Shown here piece by piece: positions 1 to 7,469 of a DNA stretch of 64,000 nucleotides (position 1 is its first letter; each line of letters begins with the position of its first letter). The stretch is from Nitrososphaera sp. GTDB taxonomy: Archaea > Thermoproteota > Nitrososphaeria > Nitrososphaerales > Nitrososphaeraceae. The stretch covers positions 43,760 to 107,759 of the forward strand of contig JBDUUL010000001.1 in assembly GCA_039938515.1 (NCBI GenBank), in the 5' to 3' direction. The position numbers and the translations under genes were made by a program. The notes beneath the pieces are model-generated. The model was not told where the DNA came from, did not search any database, and was given only the letters and a program-made list of their open reading frames with translations.

Positions 1-579
1 CCAGAGTGGCAGCGTAAAGTGCTCGAGCGTTACTACCGGGGTAATGCCTCTCGCCTTTAGTGCCATTATCATTTGCCTGTAGTGCTCTATGGCGCTCTGG
101 TCCCAGACCCCTTTTTGAGGTTCAATCCTGCTCCATTCAAGGCTCAGCCTGTACGAGTTAAGTCCCAGCGACTTGGCATTATCGAAATCTTTCAGATAGT
201 ATTGGGGATCCCATTCGCGGTCTGCCTCGCCTGCGGGTTGCATGTTGTTCGTACCACCGCCCACCCTCTCCTTTATCTGAGGCGAGCTGTTGAAAAAATT
301 AAAGTCGTTGTTTGTAATGTTGCCTTCAACCTGATAGGAAGACGTGGCGGCGCCCCAGAGAAACACCGGTCTTTGTGATGTTGCGCCAGTACCGCCTCCT
401 GGTTTTTCGGCATAGGTCGCGGTAATGGCACCCCTGCCTGCAATACTCGGAAAGGGGAGAACCAGCGCGGTTACGGCAATCAAGGCGAGGGCCTGCAGGG
501 GAAGGCCCACCCCTGAGCGCCTGGAATGCAAAATTGAGAGAACCGAACGCCAACCCCGTTCGACCAAAGCGTTAGTCAT
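1..579 (-). CDS. Glycoside hydrolase family 1 (beta-glucosidase-like), N-terminal part
   Basis: Probable retaining beta-glycosidase with a TIM barrel, acting outside the cytoplasm. Only the first 193 codons lie in the window; the gene continues past base 1. After a basic start, residues ~25-47 form a hydrophobic signal or anchor segment. From residue ~73 comes the GH1 N-terminal signature FLWGAATSSYQVEG, then an Asn-rich insertion, the RLSLEWSRIEP strand and VVTLEHFTLPLW near the edge. These match the family closely. The two catalytic Glu residues are outside the window, so activity cannot be judged. Start is ATG at 579. The gene is divergent from the next one, with 176 bases between. A secreted glycosidase is unusual for an ammonia oxidiser; a role in its own surface glycans is possible but is inference. 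Confidence 0.85.
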   Translation of the reverse strand, partial: MTNALVERGWRSVLSILHSRRSGVGLPLQALALIAVTALVLPFPSIAGRGAITATYAEKPGGGTGATSQRPVFLWGAATSSYQVEGNITNNDFNFFNSSPQIKERVGGGTNNMQPAGEADREWDPQYYLKDFDNAKSLGLNSYRLSLEWSRIEPQKGVWDQSAIEHYRQMIMALKARGITPVVTLEHFTLPLW

Positions 580-755
580 CTTATAGAACTATCTTACATC
601 GAAAGTTCTTAAAGAATCTGGAAGAAATTTCAGTGCGCATTTTTCCCCACAACCATCAACTGCAAGCCAGTACTAGTATGGTTTATAGTAAAACCAAGAC
701 TGGATAACTTCCGCAGCTCGTCCGTTTGCAGCCCGGCCGAGGCAAGGTTTAAGTT

Positions 756-1169
756 GTGATAAACACTCCCTCGCTGGGGGTTGTTTCCTTGACGGCTTCA
801 CAATCACCAATTACCTTGACCCTGCAGGAGGCACAGGTCTCGGCAGGGCAAGAGCTTCACGGGATTGTAGAAATCGGGTATCAGGGCCGGTACGACAGCC
901 TTGTCATTAATTCGCAAATAGAACGGTCAAACGATGTCTTTTCCTATGTCGGGCTCAACGGTAAAAAGGTAAAACACCCCTACGCAAGGTACTCTATATT
1001 CAAGTCAGAGCTCGGAGGACGAAGCAAGATAGAGTTCGTTGCTGTCACATCGCATGTGCCCGAGGGCGCTGATACTCCGACCGTCGCCAAGTTCAGGGTG
1101 AGCCTTATTCAGGAACACAAAGAGGTGGCGACTGACATCAAACACGTAAGCATCACACGAAGTGCCTGA
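756..1169 (+). CDS. Conserved hypothetical protein, beta-rich
   Basis: A 137-residue soluble protein with no signal peptide or membrane segment. I do not recognise the family. It is mostly predicted beta-strand, with segments such as LTLQEAQVSAGQELHGIVEI resembling an arrestin- or Ig-like sandwich; this is inference from hydrophobic alternation only. The start is GTG at 756, and no better start lies upstream in frame. Its 3' end faces the 3' end of cytochrome b, 12 bases away, so the two are convergent. Composition is like that of neighbouring genes. Confidence 0.6.
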   Translation: MINTPSLGVVSLTASQSPITLTLQEAQVSAGQELHGIVEIGYQGRYDSLVINSQIERSNDVFSYVGLNGKKVKHPYARYSIFKSELGGRSKIEFVAVTSHVPEGADTPTVAKFRVSLIQEHKEVATDIKHVSITRSA

Positions 1170-1181
1170 CTCGCTAAAGGC

Positions 1182-2831
1182 CTAGATTTCCCGACCTGTG
1201 GTTCCATGCGTATCTTTGTCGCTTGCCTGCAGGCTGCGCGTGTCCTGATTGGCAGTTGCCTGTCCCGCTCCCTCGGTCTTTGCCTGTGGTGATGCCTGGC
1301 CAGCTCTGGACTGGTGACTAAGCGAAGGGGACTGTTGGGGTGCGGTGACCTTGGGTGCAGTAGAAGCGGGCTGGGCTGGCAAAGGTTTCTCCTGAGCCGG
1401 CGTTGAGGGCGCGGGCCTTTGCGGGGAGGGGATCATCTTGGTGTAAGGTGGTGGACTGGGTTTTGGAGGAGGCGCCTTGGCCATTGCCCTTCCATACCTA
1501 TACAGGTGGAACATGCCGGCAAAAACCAACATCATGATGCCTATTATGAACAGGGAATAATTCTTCATTCCATTAAGCACGGCATAGTATGCGGAAATGT
1601 TGAGGTATACCTGAAAAGCCAGTAGAACTGCAAACAAGGCGAAAAGCCAGCGTTGGGAAAGTTCGATTGACTTGGCAGCCGCTTTTTTTGGCTGGAGCTT
1701 GGCGTTAGCGTCGGCGTGCTTGGCCAGTTTTATCATCATGTATGTGAACCCGAAGGAAAGAGGCACCAGCAGCATCATTACTGTGTAAAAGAATATCGGA
1801 TCTATTACCAGTCGCTCGAGCAGCGCCTTGTGCGGGTCCGGGTCAATATAGAATCCCCAGTAGGTGGTAACTATGATCTGAGCCAGACTCGTGATGCCGA
1901 GCGCAGTAATAATCGGCCTGTCTTTCCAAGAGAACTTTTTGTACTTGTCCAGAAACGGGACTACGAGCAACGAGAAAATGAACAGTCCCGGCCAGGCGAC
2001 TCCGGTTACGAACTTGTCGTACATTGTACGCAGAAATGCATAGAGGCCTGTGAGATACCATTCCGGCACCGTGATGCCCGGTGGCACTTCGGGCTTGAAG
2101 GGAAGCCCGAGACCGACAGGAAACACCCCGCCGGTAAGCATGATAGCTCCTGCCACTGCCATGACCATCGGCACATCGAACACCAGGAATCTTGGAAAGT
2201 GGATTACCATCAGGCCCAGAAGGGCTATGGGCAGCATGAAGACATGGAAACCAAAGAAGCGAAGCACAAAGTCATGGAATCCTGCGCCAAAGAACGCATC
2301 TCTCATCTGCGGTCCCATGATCGGGATGGAATTGGTAAGCGAGGCGGCAATTGAGATCGCAAGCTCCGCGCGTTCGCTGAAGATAATGTCATAGCCTGTG
2401 AATGCTTCCAGAATCGTGAGCACGCCGAGTATGATTCCTGATACCCACAGGATTTCGTTCCTGATCTTGTACCTGCCGCTAAAGTACTGGTAGTACATGT
2501 GGAGAAGAGCCATCATGACCATCGCGTTTGACGCGTGGTAGTGGATGTTGCGGATGTGGAAGCCATAGGGTATAGTGTCGTTGATGTTCTTGACGCTATT
2601 CCAGGCCCTGTCAAGTATTGGCTCGTACCAGAACATGAGAAGAGCGCCAGTTATGCCAAGAATAATGAAAATTACAAATGTGAGCATCCCAAGAAAGCCT
2701 AGGGGGCTGACGAACCTTCCCGGGAAGGTGAACTTGAGGCCCATGAATATACTTCGGTCAATTCCGGCGTAAACCCACCGGAAGAACCTTACGAGGCTAT
2801 TTTCATACGTTAAGGTAGCGCCCATAACCAA
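1182..2831 (-). CDS. Cytochrome b (complex III-like, b/b6 family)
   Basis: Membrane quinol-oxidising subunit of a bc1/b6f-type complex, passing electrons to the Rieske protein encoded just upstream. The 549 residues show about nine or more hydrophobic helices, His pairs for the b hemes (HIRNIHYHASN in helix B, GFHDF...FGFHVF in helix D) and the Qo-site PEWY motif (residues ~253-256) followed by LTGLYAFLR. The C-terminal ~90 residues after the last helix are a Pro/Ala/Ser/Lys-rich tail, extra to the usual family length. The start ATG at 2831 overlaps the Rieske 3' end by 29 bases, so the two are co-translated; an in-frame ATG at 2825 is an alternative. Cytochrome c1 is not seen nearby, as is usual for thaumarchaea. 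Confidence 0.93.
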   Translation of the reverse strand: MVMGATLTYENSLVRFFRWVYAGIDRSIFMGLKFTFPGRFVSPLGFLGMLTFVIFIILGITGALLMFWYEPILDRAWNSVKNINDTIPYGFHIRNIHYHASNAMVMMALLHMYYQYFSGRYKIRNEILWVSGIILGVLTILEAFTGYDIIFSERAELAISIAASLTNSIPIMGPQMRDAFFGAGFHDFVLRFFGFHVFMLPIALLGLMVIHFPRFLVFDVPMVMAVAGAIMLTGGVFPVGLGLPFKPEVPPGITVPEWYLTGLYAFLRTMYDKFVTGVAWPGLFIFSLLVVPFLDKYKKFSWKDRPIITALGITSLAQIIVTTYWGFYIDPDPHKALLERLVIDPIFFYTVMMLLVPLSFGFTYMMIKLAKHADANAKLQPKKAAAKSIELSQRWLFALFAVLLAFQVYLNISAYYAVLNGMKNYSLFIIGIMMLVFAGMFHLYRYGRAMAKAPPPKPSPPPYTKMIPSPQRPAPSTPAQEKPLPAQPASTAPKVTAPQQSPSLSHQSRAGQASPQAKTEGAGQATANQDTRSLQASDKDTHGTTGREI

Positions 2832-3414
2832 CTATCCCATTTTTGTTTGGATCCCACACGGGTGGAAGTATCCACAGATTGCCGTCCGAGTCGACCTCCA
2901 AGTCCAGCTTGGCAAGTACGTTTGAAGGAGGCCCCTGGAGAGAAGCCGGGCCCGCAAATGCCTTGCCTGTGAGCGGATCGTACATGCTGCCGTGGCATGG
3001 ACATTCCCCACGCTTGCGGCCTGGATCTGGCCAATACTTCCATAAACACCACAAGTGCAAACAGACCATGCTATAAGCTCTGAAGGCAGAAGCGTCGTTC
3101 TTTTTGCCCCCGAGCTCCTCCGGCAGGCGGATCAACTGCCAGGTTCGAAATGCTTCCTTGTTTAGTACCGGGTCATCGGACATTGGATAAATGATGACTT
3201 CGGAATGATTTACATCAAAAGTCTTGACGTTGACCTGGCTTCCGTCTGACAGAAGGGCCTTTGCCTTCTGCGAGGTATTTCCCGCAGGATTTGGAAGAAA
3301 CTTGCCCCAGTCAACAAACGGCGTAAATGTCATAACAGTCCCGGCAGCGGCCATTAATTTAAGAAAGTCGCGCCGAGACACTCGTCCTCCCGCAACCGGA
3401 GGATTCTGCGCCAT
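2803..3414 (-). CDS. Rieske iron-sulfur protein with Tat signal
   Basis: 203-residue 2Fe-2S electron carrier of the complex III-like enzyme, accepting electrons from quinol at the cytochrome b Qo site. The N-terminus carries a twin-arginine motif SRRDFLK followed by a hydrophobic helix that would both export and anchor it on the outer face. The Rieske ligands are visible as C-L-H (residues ~119-121) and C-P-C-H (~139-142), about 17 residues apart, which is the family pattern. The ATG at 3414 lies 27-34 bases from a TATA-like box (3441-3448), fitting a leaderless transcript that continues into cytochrome b. Confidence 0.93.
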   Translation of the reverse strand: MAQNPPVAGGRVSRRDFLKLMAAAGTVMTFTPFVDWGKFLPNPAGNTSQKAKALLSDGSQVNVKTFDVNHSEVIIYPMSDDPVLNKEAFRTWQLIRLPEELGGKKNDASAFRAYSMVCLHLWCLWKYWPDPGRKRGECPCHGSMYDPLTGKAFAGPASLQGPPSNVLAKLDLEVDSDGNLWILPPVWDPNKNGIVGYGRYLNV

Positions 3415-3440
3415 TCAGTCACGAAAGGCATCTAATAAGT

Positions 3441-3448
3441 TAATAAAC
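3441..3448 (-). promoter_or_regulatory. TATA-like box for Rieske/cytochrome b operon
   Basis: Read on the minus strand this is GTTTATTA, 27-34 bases upstream of the Rieske ATG. Archaeal TATA boxes centre about 26 bases before the transcription start, so the transcript would begin at or next to the start codon. Confidence 0.5.
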
Positions 3449-3485
3449 GTTTGTGAAAATGAGCATTAGCGCCTGAAAAACGGTT

Positions 3486-3992
3486 CTAGTGAGGCGCGCT
3501 ATCCTTGCCTTGCAGGGCCCAAGAGGTGCCGTCGAGCTTTGCATACTTTAAAAATGCCCCCGACGAATCTGCCGGCACGTTTGCGTTTTGAAGCAAGGAC
3601 TCGACCATTATGGTTTTGAAAAACTTGCTTCCTGTAAAGTTTGCGTCCTGGGCATTTGCCCACATAAAGTTCGTGAGCGTAAGGTTTGCGTTCGCAAAGT
3701 TTGCTCCCTTGATTTCCGTGTACATTAGCAGGGTTCTCTCCAAGTTCGCGCCCTCAAAATTCGCCGAATTCAACTCCGCCTGCACCAAGTTGGAGCCAGA
3801 CAAGTTTGCATTTGCAAAAGAAGTTCCATTGGCGACCACACCGTTCAGAAAGGCGCCTTCAAGGTTCTTGCCTGAAAAGTCCTGCCCTGAGATGTCTAGC
3901 TTTAAAGTTAGGTTGCTAATTCGCCACTTGTTAAATTCTGCAACAGACTCACGTTTCAAAAGGTCAATTCCGTTTGAGGAGGCTCCGGACAC
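3486..3992 (-). CDS. Pentapeptide-repeat protein
   Basis: 168 residues. From residue ~35 to ~130 the chain is made of pentapeptide units of the A(N/D)LxX type: GANFANANLT, SANFEGANLE, ANLSGSNLVQ and similar. Such repeats fold into a right-handed quadrilateral beta helix. Family members include gyrase inhibitors and scaffolds, but most have no known function, and none can be assigned here. There is no signal peptide. The start is GTG at 3992, with a TATA-like box TATATA 27-35 bases upstream. It is transcribed separately from the Rieske gene, which lies downstream on the same strand. Confidence 0.85.
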   Translation of the reverse strand: MSGASSNGIDLLKRESVAEFNKWRISNLTLKLDISGQDFSGKNLEGAFLNGVVANGTSFANANLSGSNLVQAELNSANFEGANLERTLLMYTEIKGANFANANLTLTNFMWANAQDANFTGSKFFKTIMVESLLQNANVPADSSGAFLKYAKLDGTSWALQGKDSAPH

Positions 3993-4018
3993 GACAAAAT
4001 CCTTCGTGGCCTAGCGGT

Positions 4019-4026
4019 CTATATAT
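4019..4026 (-). promoter_or_regulatory. TATA-like box for pentapeptide-repeat gene
   Basis: AATATATAGA on the minus strand, 27-34 bases before the GTG start at 3992. It supports that start and a leaderless mRNA. Confidence 0.5.
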
Positions 4027-4073
4027 TGTTGCCCGTCTTTCCAGGAATCCTGCAGGACCAGTTACCCTGAGCC

Positions 4074-5204
4074 TCAAGCCGGGTCCTTGCGGTCGGGAGG
4101 CGAGCCATCTCCGTTATGCTCCCAGGGGTTTATTCCCCACTGGTAGCGCAGGGCATCTATCAAGCCCTCAGCATACCCAATGCTTAGAACCGCGAGCTCT
4201 GGTTTGTGCTGATTTAGGAATCTTTCGGCGTCAAGTATGTAATATTCGGCATTGTCCAGAACCTCAAATACGCCTCGCCTGCTGGCCGTATCTGCTGCGT
4301 GCGCTGTTATGTAGCCTCTCATTTGCCTGACCGCACTTTTCGCCTTCGGCGCGTATCTCGACATCATCCTTTCAGATACTGTTCGTAATGCAAGACCGTT
4401 GTCGCTTGCGGGACCGAGGCACTCGGAGAATTGTTCAATGTATTCAAGTTCGGTAAAGTGCAGAGAGGCAGGAATGATTATCGAGTGCGGCCCCTCTCCA
4501 AATTCCGCCGACATCACGCGCTCAAGCGGTCCAGACAGTATGCGCTGGTCGCGGCTTCCTATCCTTGACGCGACAATGACAAACGTCCGGGGGAGAATGA
4601 GCCCCAGCTCCTGGTCCTTCTCGACTTGCTCGAGCATGCCAAAGGCAACGCGCGGCTCTAGAAAGTGACTTTCTGAAGAACCTGGTGGGGCATCAGGTCC
4701 GGAGTTGTTATTATATTCGAGCAGAACCAGGCTGTGGCTGCCACTCAAAATGTTTTCTCGAATTTTTTCGTACACGCTAATCGCGGAGTGCGGGTCCGCC
4801 ATGACAGTTGACGTCCTGCCAAACCTGTAGTACTGCAGGCCGGTCTCCCCAATCAGCGCCGATATGCCTGATGCTGAATGCATGATTCTGGTAGGAATAC
4901 CCCGCGCGGCCGCTCTGGTCCGAAGCTCGGAATGAGTGGTTGCAATGAGCGGGTCGCCATAAGTAATCAAGGCGACGGAGCCATTCTTTGCTCTCTCGAG
5001 TATTTCCCTCCCGTCCTCGACATACCATCTGGCGACCAGCTCTGGCTGCTTGTCCAGCATGTTTCTGAGCTCTTCCAAGTCCCTGTCCGAAAGGTAGCTT
5101 GTGAAGCGCTCGACGCAAACAGTATCACATTTTTTCAGTTCATCCAGAGCCGCAAGGCTAAGACCCCTCACTCCGTCAATTCCCGTGCCTGCAAACAATA
5201 GCAT
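4074..5204 (-). CDS. dphB: Diphthine synthase (Dph5/DphB) with C-terminal DUF357-like domain
   Basis: SAM-dependent methyltransferase that modifies the conserved His of elongation factor 2 on the way to diphthamide. Residues 1-~260 are the tetrapyrrole-methylase-like fold: N-terminal LLFAGTGIDGVRGLSLAAL, then GDPLIATTHSELR (residues ~83-95), HSASGISALIGETGLQYYRFG, all typical of Dph5. Archaeal Dph5 is normally ~260-280 residues; this one is 376. The extra C-terminus (~285-376) matches the small helical DUF357 pattern, with AEYYILDAERFL followed by AVLSIGYAEGLIDAL. The function of that domain is not known to me. Start is ATG at 5204. It ends in a Pro/Asp/Lys-rich tail. Confidence 0.92.
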   Translation of the reverse strand: MLLFAGTGIDGVRGLSLAALDELKKCDTVCVERFTSYLSDRDLEELRNMLDKQPELVARWYVEDGREILERAKNGSVALITYGDPLIATTHSELRTRAAARGIPTRIMHSASGISALIGETGLQYYRFGRTSTVMADPHSAISVYEKIRENILSGSHSLVLLEYNNNSGPDAPPGSSESHFLEPRVAFGMLEQVEKDQELGLILPRTFVIVASRIGSRDQRILSGPLERVMSAEFGEGPHSIIIPASLHFTELEYIEQFSECLGPASDNGLALRTVSERMMSRYAPKAKSAVRQMRGYITAHAADTASRRGVFEVLDNAEYYILDAERFLNQHKPELAVLSIGYAEGLIDALRYQWGINPWEHNGDGSPPDRKDPA

Positions 5205-5248
5205 TAGGTTACGTTAGCAGAATCAATTACAGACCGTTATATCCTAAA

Positions 5249-6373
5249 CTATGCCTTGGCTGATTTCTGGTTGTGATGGATGCGTGACAGGTGGAACATT
5301 GCCCTTCCGTAAACCTCGATGCTGGATACATACTCGTCAATGTTGACCCGCTCGTCTGCGGTGTGGGATGCGTGCGGGTCGCCCGGACCGTAAGTGACTA
5401 CCGGTATCTTGAAGTTGTGACCAAGGACGTTCATGTCCCCTGTGCCGGTTTTCCGTAGGAGCATGGGACGGCTCTTCCTGACATCAAGCACGCCCAGTAT
5501 GAGCGACCTGACAAGCGGCGATGAGTGGTCGGCCTCAAACGGTTCCGTCTTGTCCTCTATTCGTACGGTCGTCTTGACGCCCTTTTTTGACCCCGTTTGC
5601 GCAATTACTGATTCGACTGCGGAGAGGACCTTGTCGCAGGTCGTGATTGTGGGAACCCTGATGTCTATCGTGATTCGGCACTTTTGCGGTGTCACGTTGT
5701 GGCTCGACCCTCCGCTTATCTCGGTGAGACAGCAGCTGATGGATTTGGCCTTGTTCTCGGCCGTGCCGATGCGCTCAATTTCGGACTTGATTGCAAGCCA
5801 GAACTCGCTCATCTCCTCGATGGAATTCTTTGCCAGCCACGGCGCGCTTGCATGCGCGCTGTCCCCGACGTCGCAGGTCAGCCTTATCGCCAGCCTTCCC
5901 TTGTATGCAACCGTGACGTTGTCAATGCCCGAAGGCTCCCCGAATATTGCATAGTCTACACCCAGCTTGCTCTTTACAAGCTGCTTCACACCCGCCGCGT
6001 TGCCCTCTTCATCAACCACGCCTGCGAAAATCGCAGTTCCGCTTTGCTTTGGAAATTCAGAAGCCGCAAGCAGCATCGCAATGAGCGGCGCCTTTGCATC
6101 GGATGCTCCCCTGCCGTAAATATGGCCGTCCTCGATTCGGACAGGGACCTGGCCTGGCACGGTATCCATGTGGCCGCATAGCAAGATCCTGGGAAAACCA
6201 CTTCCCCTTGTGGCAATGATATTGCCAACACTGTCGATGTTTACCTGTTCAAATCCCAGGTCATTGGTGCATCTGTCCCGCAGCAGGTTGGCAAGGGCCG
6301 CCTCGGAACGCGATGGAGTATAAATTTCCAGGGCCTTTTTCAGTAGCTCGACCGCGTAGCTAGGAGAAACCAA
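5249..6373 (-). CDS. lysK: [LysW]-lysine/ornithine hydrolase (LysK, M20 peptidase family)
   Basis: Zn/Co-dependent M20-type amidohydrolase that releases lysine (and possibly ornithine) from the carrier protein LysW, the last step of the amino-group-carrier pathway. The metal-binding segment LLCGHMDTVPG (residues ~63-73), GRGASDAKAPL (~87-97), the VDEEGN motif (~119-124) and a C-terminal HTADERVN are all present. Length 374 fits the family. The start is TTG at 6373, four bases after the lysX stop, so the gene belongs to the lys operon: homocitrate synthase, lysW, lysX, lysK. Confidence 0.93.
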   Translation of the reverse strand: MVSPSYAVELLKKALEIYTPSRSEAALANLLRDRCTNDLGFEQVNIDSVGNIIATRGSGFPRILLCGHMDTVPGQVPVRIEDGHIYGRGASDAKAPLIAMLLAASEFPKQSGTAIFAGVVDEEGNAAGVKQLVKSKLGVDYAIFGEPSGIDNVTVAYKGRLAIRLTCDVGDSAHASAPWLAKNSIEEMSEFWLAIKSEIERIGTAENKAKSISCCLTEISGGSSHNVTPQKCRITIDIRVPTITTCDKVLSAVESVIAQTGSKKGVKTTVRIEDKTEPFEADHSSPLVRSLILGVLDVRKSRPMLLRKTGTGDMNVLGHNFKIPVVTYGPGDPHASHTADERVNIDEYVSSIEVYGRAMFHLSRIHHNQKSAKA

Positions 6374-6377
6374 AGGA

Positions 6378-7295
6378 CTATTTTTTTCCTGCCGCTATGG
6401 CATACTCGATCATCAGTCCCGGGATGTCGACTCCCGTGACCCGTACTGTGTTTTTGAATTCAGTAGTATTGTTTACCTCGTGAACCAGGAGGCCTTTAGA
6501 ATCGCTTTCCATGAGGTCCACCCCAACGATTTCACCGCCGAGTGCCTTGGAGGCTCTGATGCATATTGATTCAAGTTCGGACGTGATGGGGCATGCTTCT
6601 GCCCGGCCGCCAAGCGCCATGTTGGTCTTCCATTCTCCTTCACCGGAGTATCTGTATATCGCCGCCACCACCCTGTCGCCTACGACGATGGCCCTGATGT
6701 CCCGCGGTGGCCGCTTCACAAATTCCTCAAAGTAGTATACATGGTACAACGGGAACATGTGCTCTCTGTCCTCAATGACCGCTCGGGCGGCTTCCTTGTC
6801 CTTCAAGAGTGCAATGAGTCTGCCCCAGCTTCCGACTGTCGGCTTTATCACTGCAGGGTAACCGAGTTCTTCAAGCGCCTGGAGCGCAGACTCTTCTGAA
6901 AATGCAGAAACTGCTCTCGGGGTCTTTACGCCTGCCTTTTCAAGAGCCATGTGGGCAAACAGCTTGTTGCCCGAAAGGCTCGCAGACTTCAAAGAGTTGA
7001 TAACGCGCGCGCCGAGGCCTTCAAGCGCAGCAGTCGAGTGGATGCTCTTAAAGTAGCTGACGCAGCGCTGAATTACTACAGTGCCTTCGTATGCACTTCT
7101 CCCGTCCAAGGGCACAACCATACTCTTGGCGTCAATGCTCGTTGAATTGATCCCGTTCTTCCTGCAGGTTTCATAGATGGCCTTTTCTTCCCACCTGATA
7201 TTGTCATACAAAACCACAAGGGATCCGGCCTTGACACTTACATCAAGTTTGTAGGTGGGGTGAGAAGGTAGCCCGTTACCTTCTCCCGTCGTCAC
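6378..7295 (-). CDS. lysX: LysX/ArgX-type ATP-grasp ligase (LysW-2-aminoadipate/glutamate ligase)
   Basis: ATP-grasp ligase that joins the amino group of 2-aminoadipate (lysine) or glutamate (arginine) to the C-terminal Glu of LysW. Visible are the ATP-grasp strand YPAVIKPTVGSWGRLI (residues ~147-162), YYFEEFVKRPPRDIRAIVVG and the C-terminal HEVNNTTEFKN, which corresponds to the N-x-T-x-EF-x-N pattern of LysX/ArgX. Only one such ligase is present here; which substrate it prefers cannot be told by eye. The start GTG at 7295 overlaps the lysW stop as GTGA. The first ~25 residues precede the conserved VVLYDNIRWEEKAI start of the family, so a later start is possible. Confidence 0.92.
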   Translation of the reverse strand: MTTGEGNGLPSHPTYKLDVSVKAGSLVVLYDNIRWEEKAIYETCRKNGINSTSIDAKSMVVPLDGRSAYEGTVVIQRCVSYFKSIHSTAALEGLGARVINSLKSASLSGNKLFAHMALEKAGVKTPRAVSAFSEESALQALEELGYPAVIKPTVGSWGRLIALLKDKEAARAVIEDREHMFPLYHVYYFEEFVKRPPRDIRAIVVGDRVVAAIYRYSGEGEWKTNMALGGRAEACPITSELESICIRASKALGGEIVGVDLMESDSKGLLVHEVNNTTEFKNTVRVTGVDIPGLMIEYAIAAGKK

Positions 7296-7459
7296 TGACC
7301 CCAGTCCTCTCCAACAACCTGGGCGGGCTTGATACCAAAGCCCTCGGCTGCCTTGACCAGCTCATAACTAGCGCCACAATCCGGACAGGTTACAATTTCT
7401 CCCTCGATGGAGTCTGCGGGGACCTTGATTTCTGCGTCGCATTCTGGACATTTGACCAA
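7292..7459 (-). CDS. lysW: LysW amino-group carrier protein, ending in Gln
   Basis: 55-residue acidic carrier protein. In this family the growing lysine (or arginine) intermediate is attached through its amino group to the gamma-carboxyl of the C-terminal Glu. The Zn-ribbon cysteines are visible: C-P-E-C at residues 4-7 and C-P-D-C at ~25-28. The C-terminus reads GEDWGQ, where the family end is EDWGE. The last codon is CAG, not GAG or GAA, so the attachment residue appears changed to Gln. The start is a TTG at 7459, 10 bases after the homocitrate synthase stop with a GGAG motif in that stop region; no ATG or GTG is available in frame. The 3' end overlaps lysX by four bases. Confidence 0.93.
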   Translation of the reverse strand: MVKCPECDAEIKVPADSIEGEIVTCPDCGASYELVKAAEGFGIKPAQVVGEDWGQ

Positions 7460-7469
7460 TTCTAACTTA

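Noticed and set aside
1716..2354. Long plus-strand open frame opposite cytochrome b
   Set aside because: It is antisense to a clear cytochrome b gene; its product is low-quality (His/Arg-rich, no domain). An antisense shadow of a GC-rich gene.
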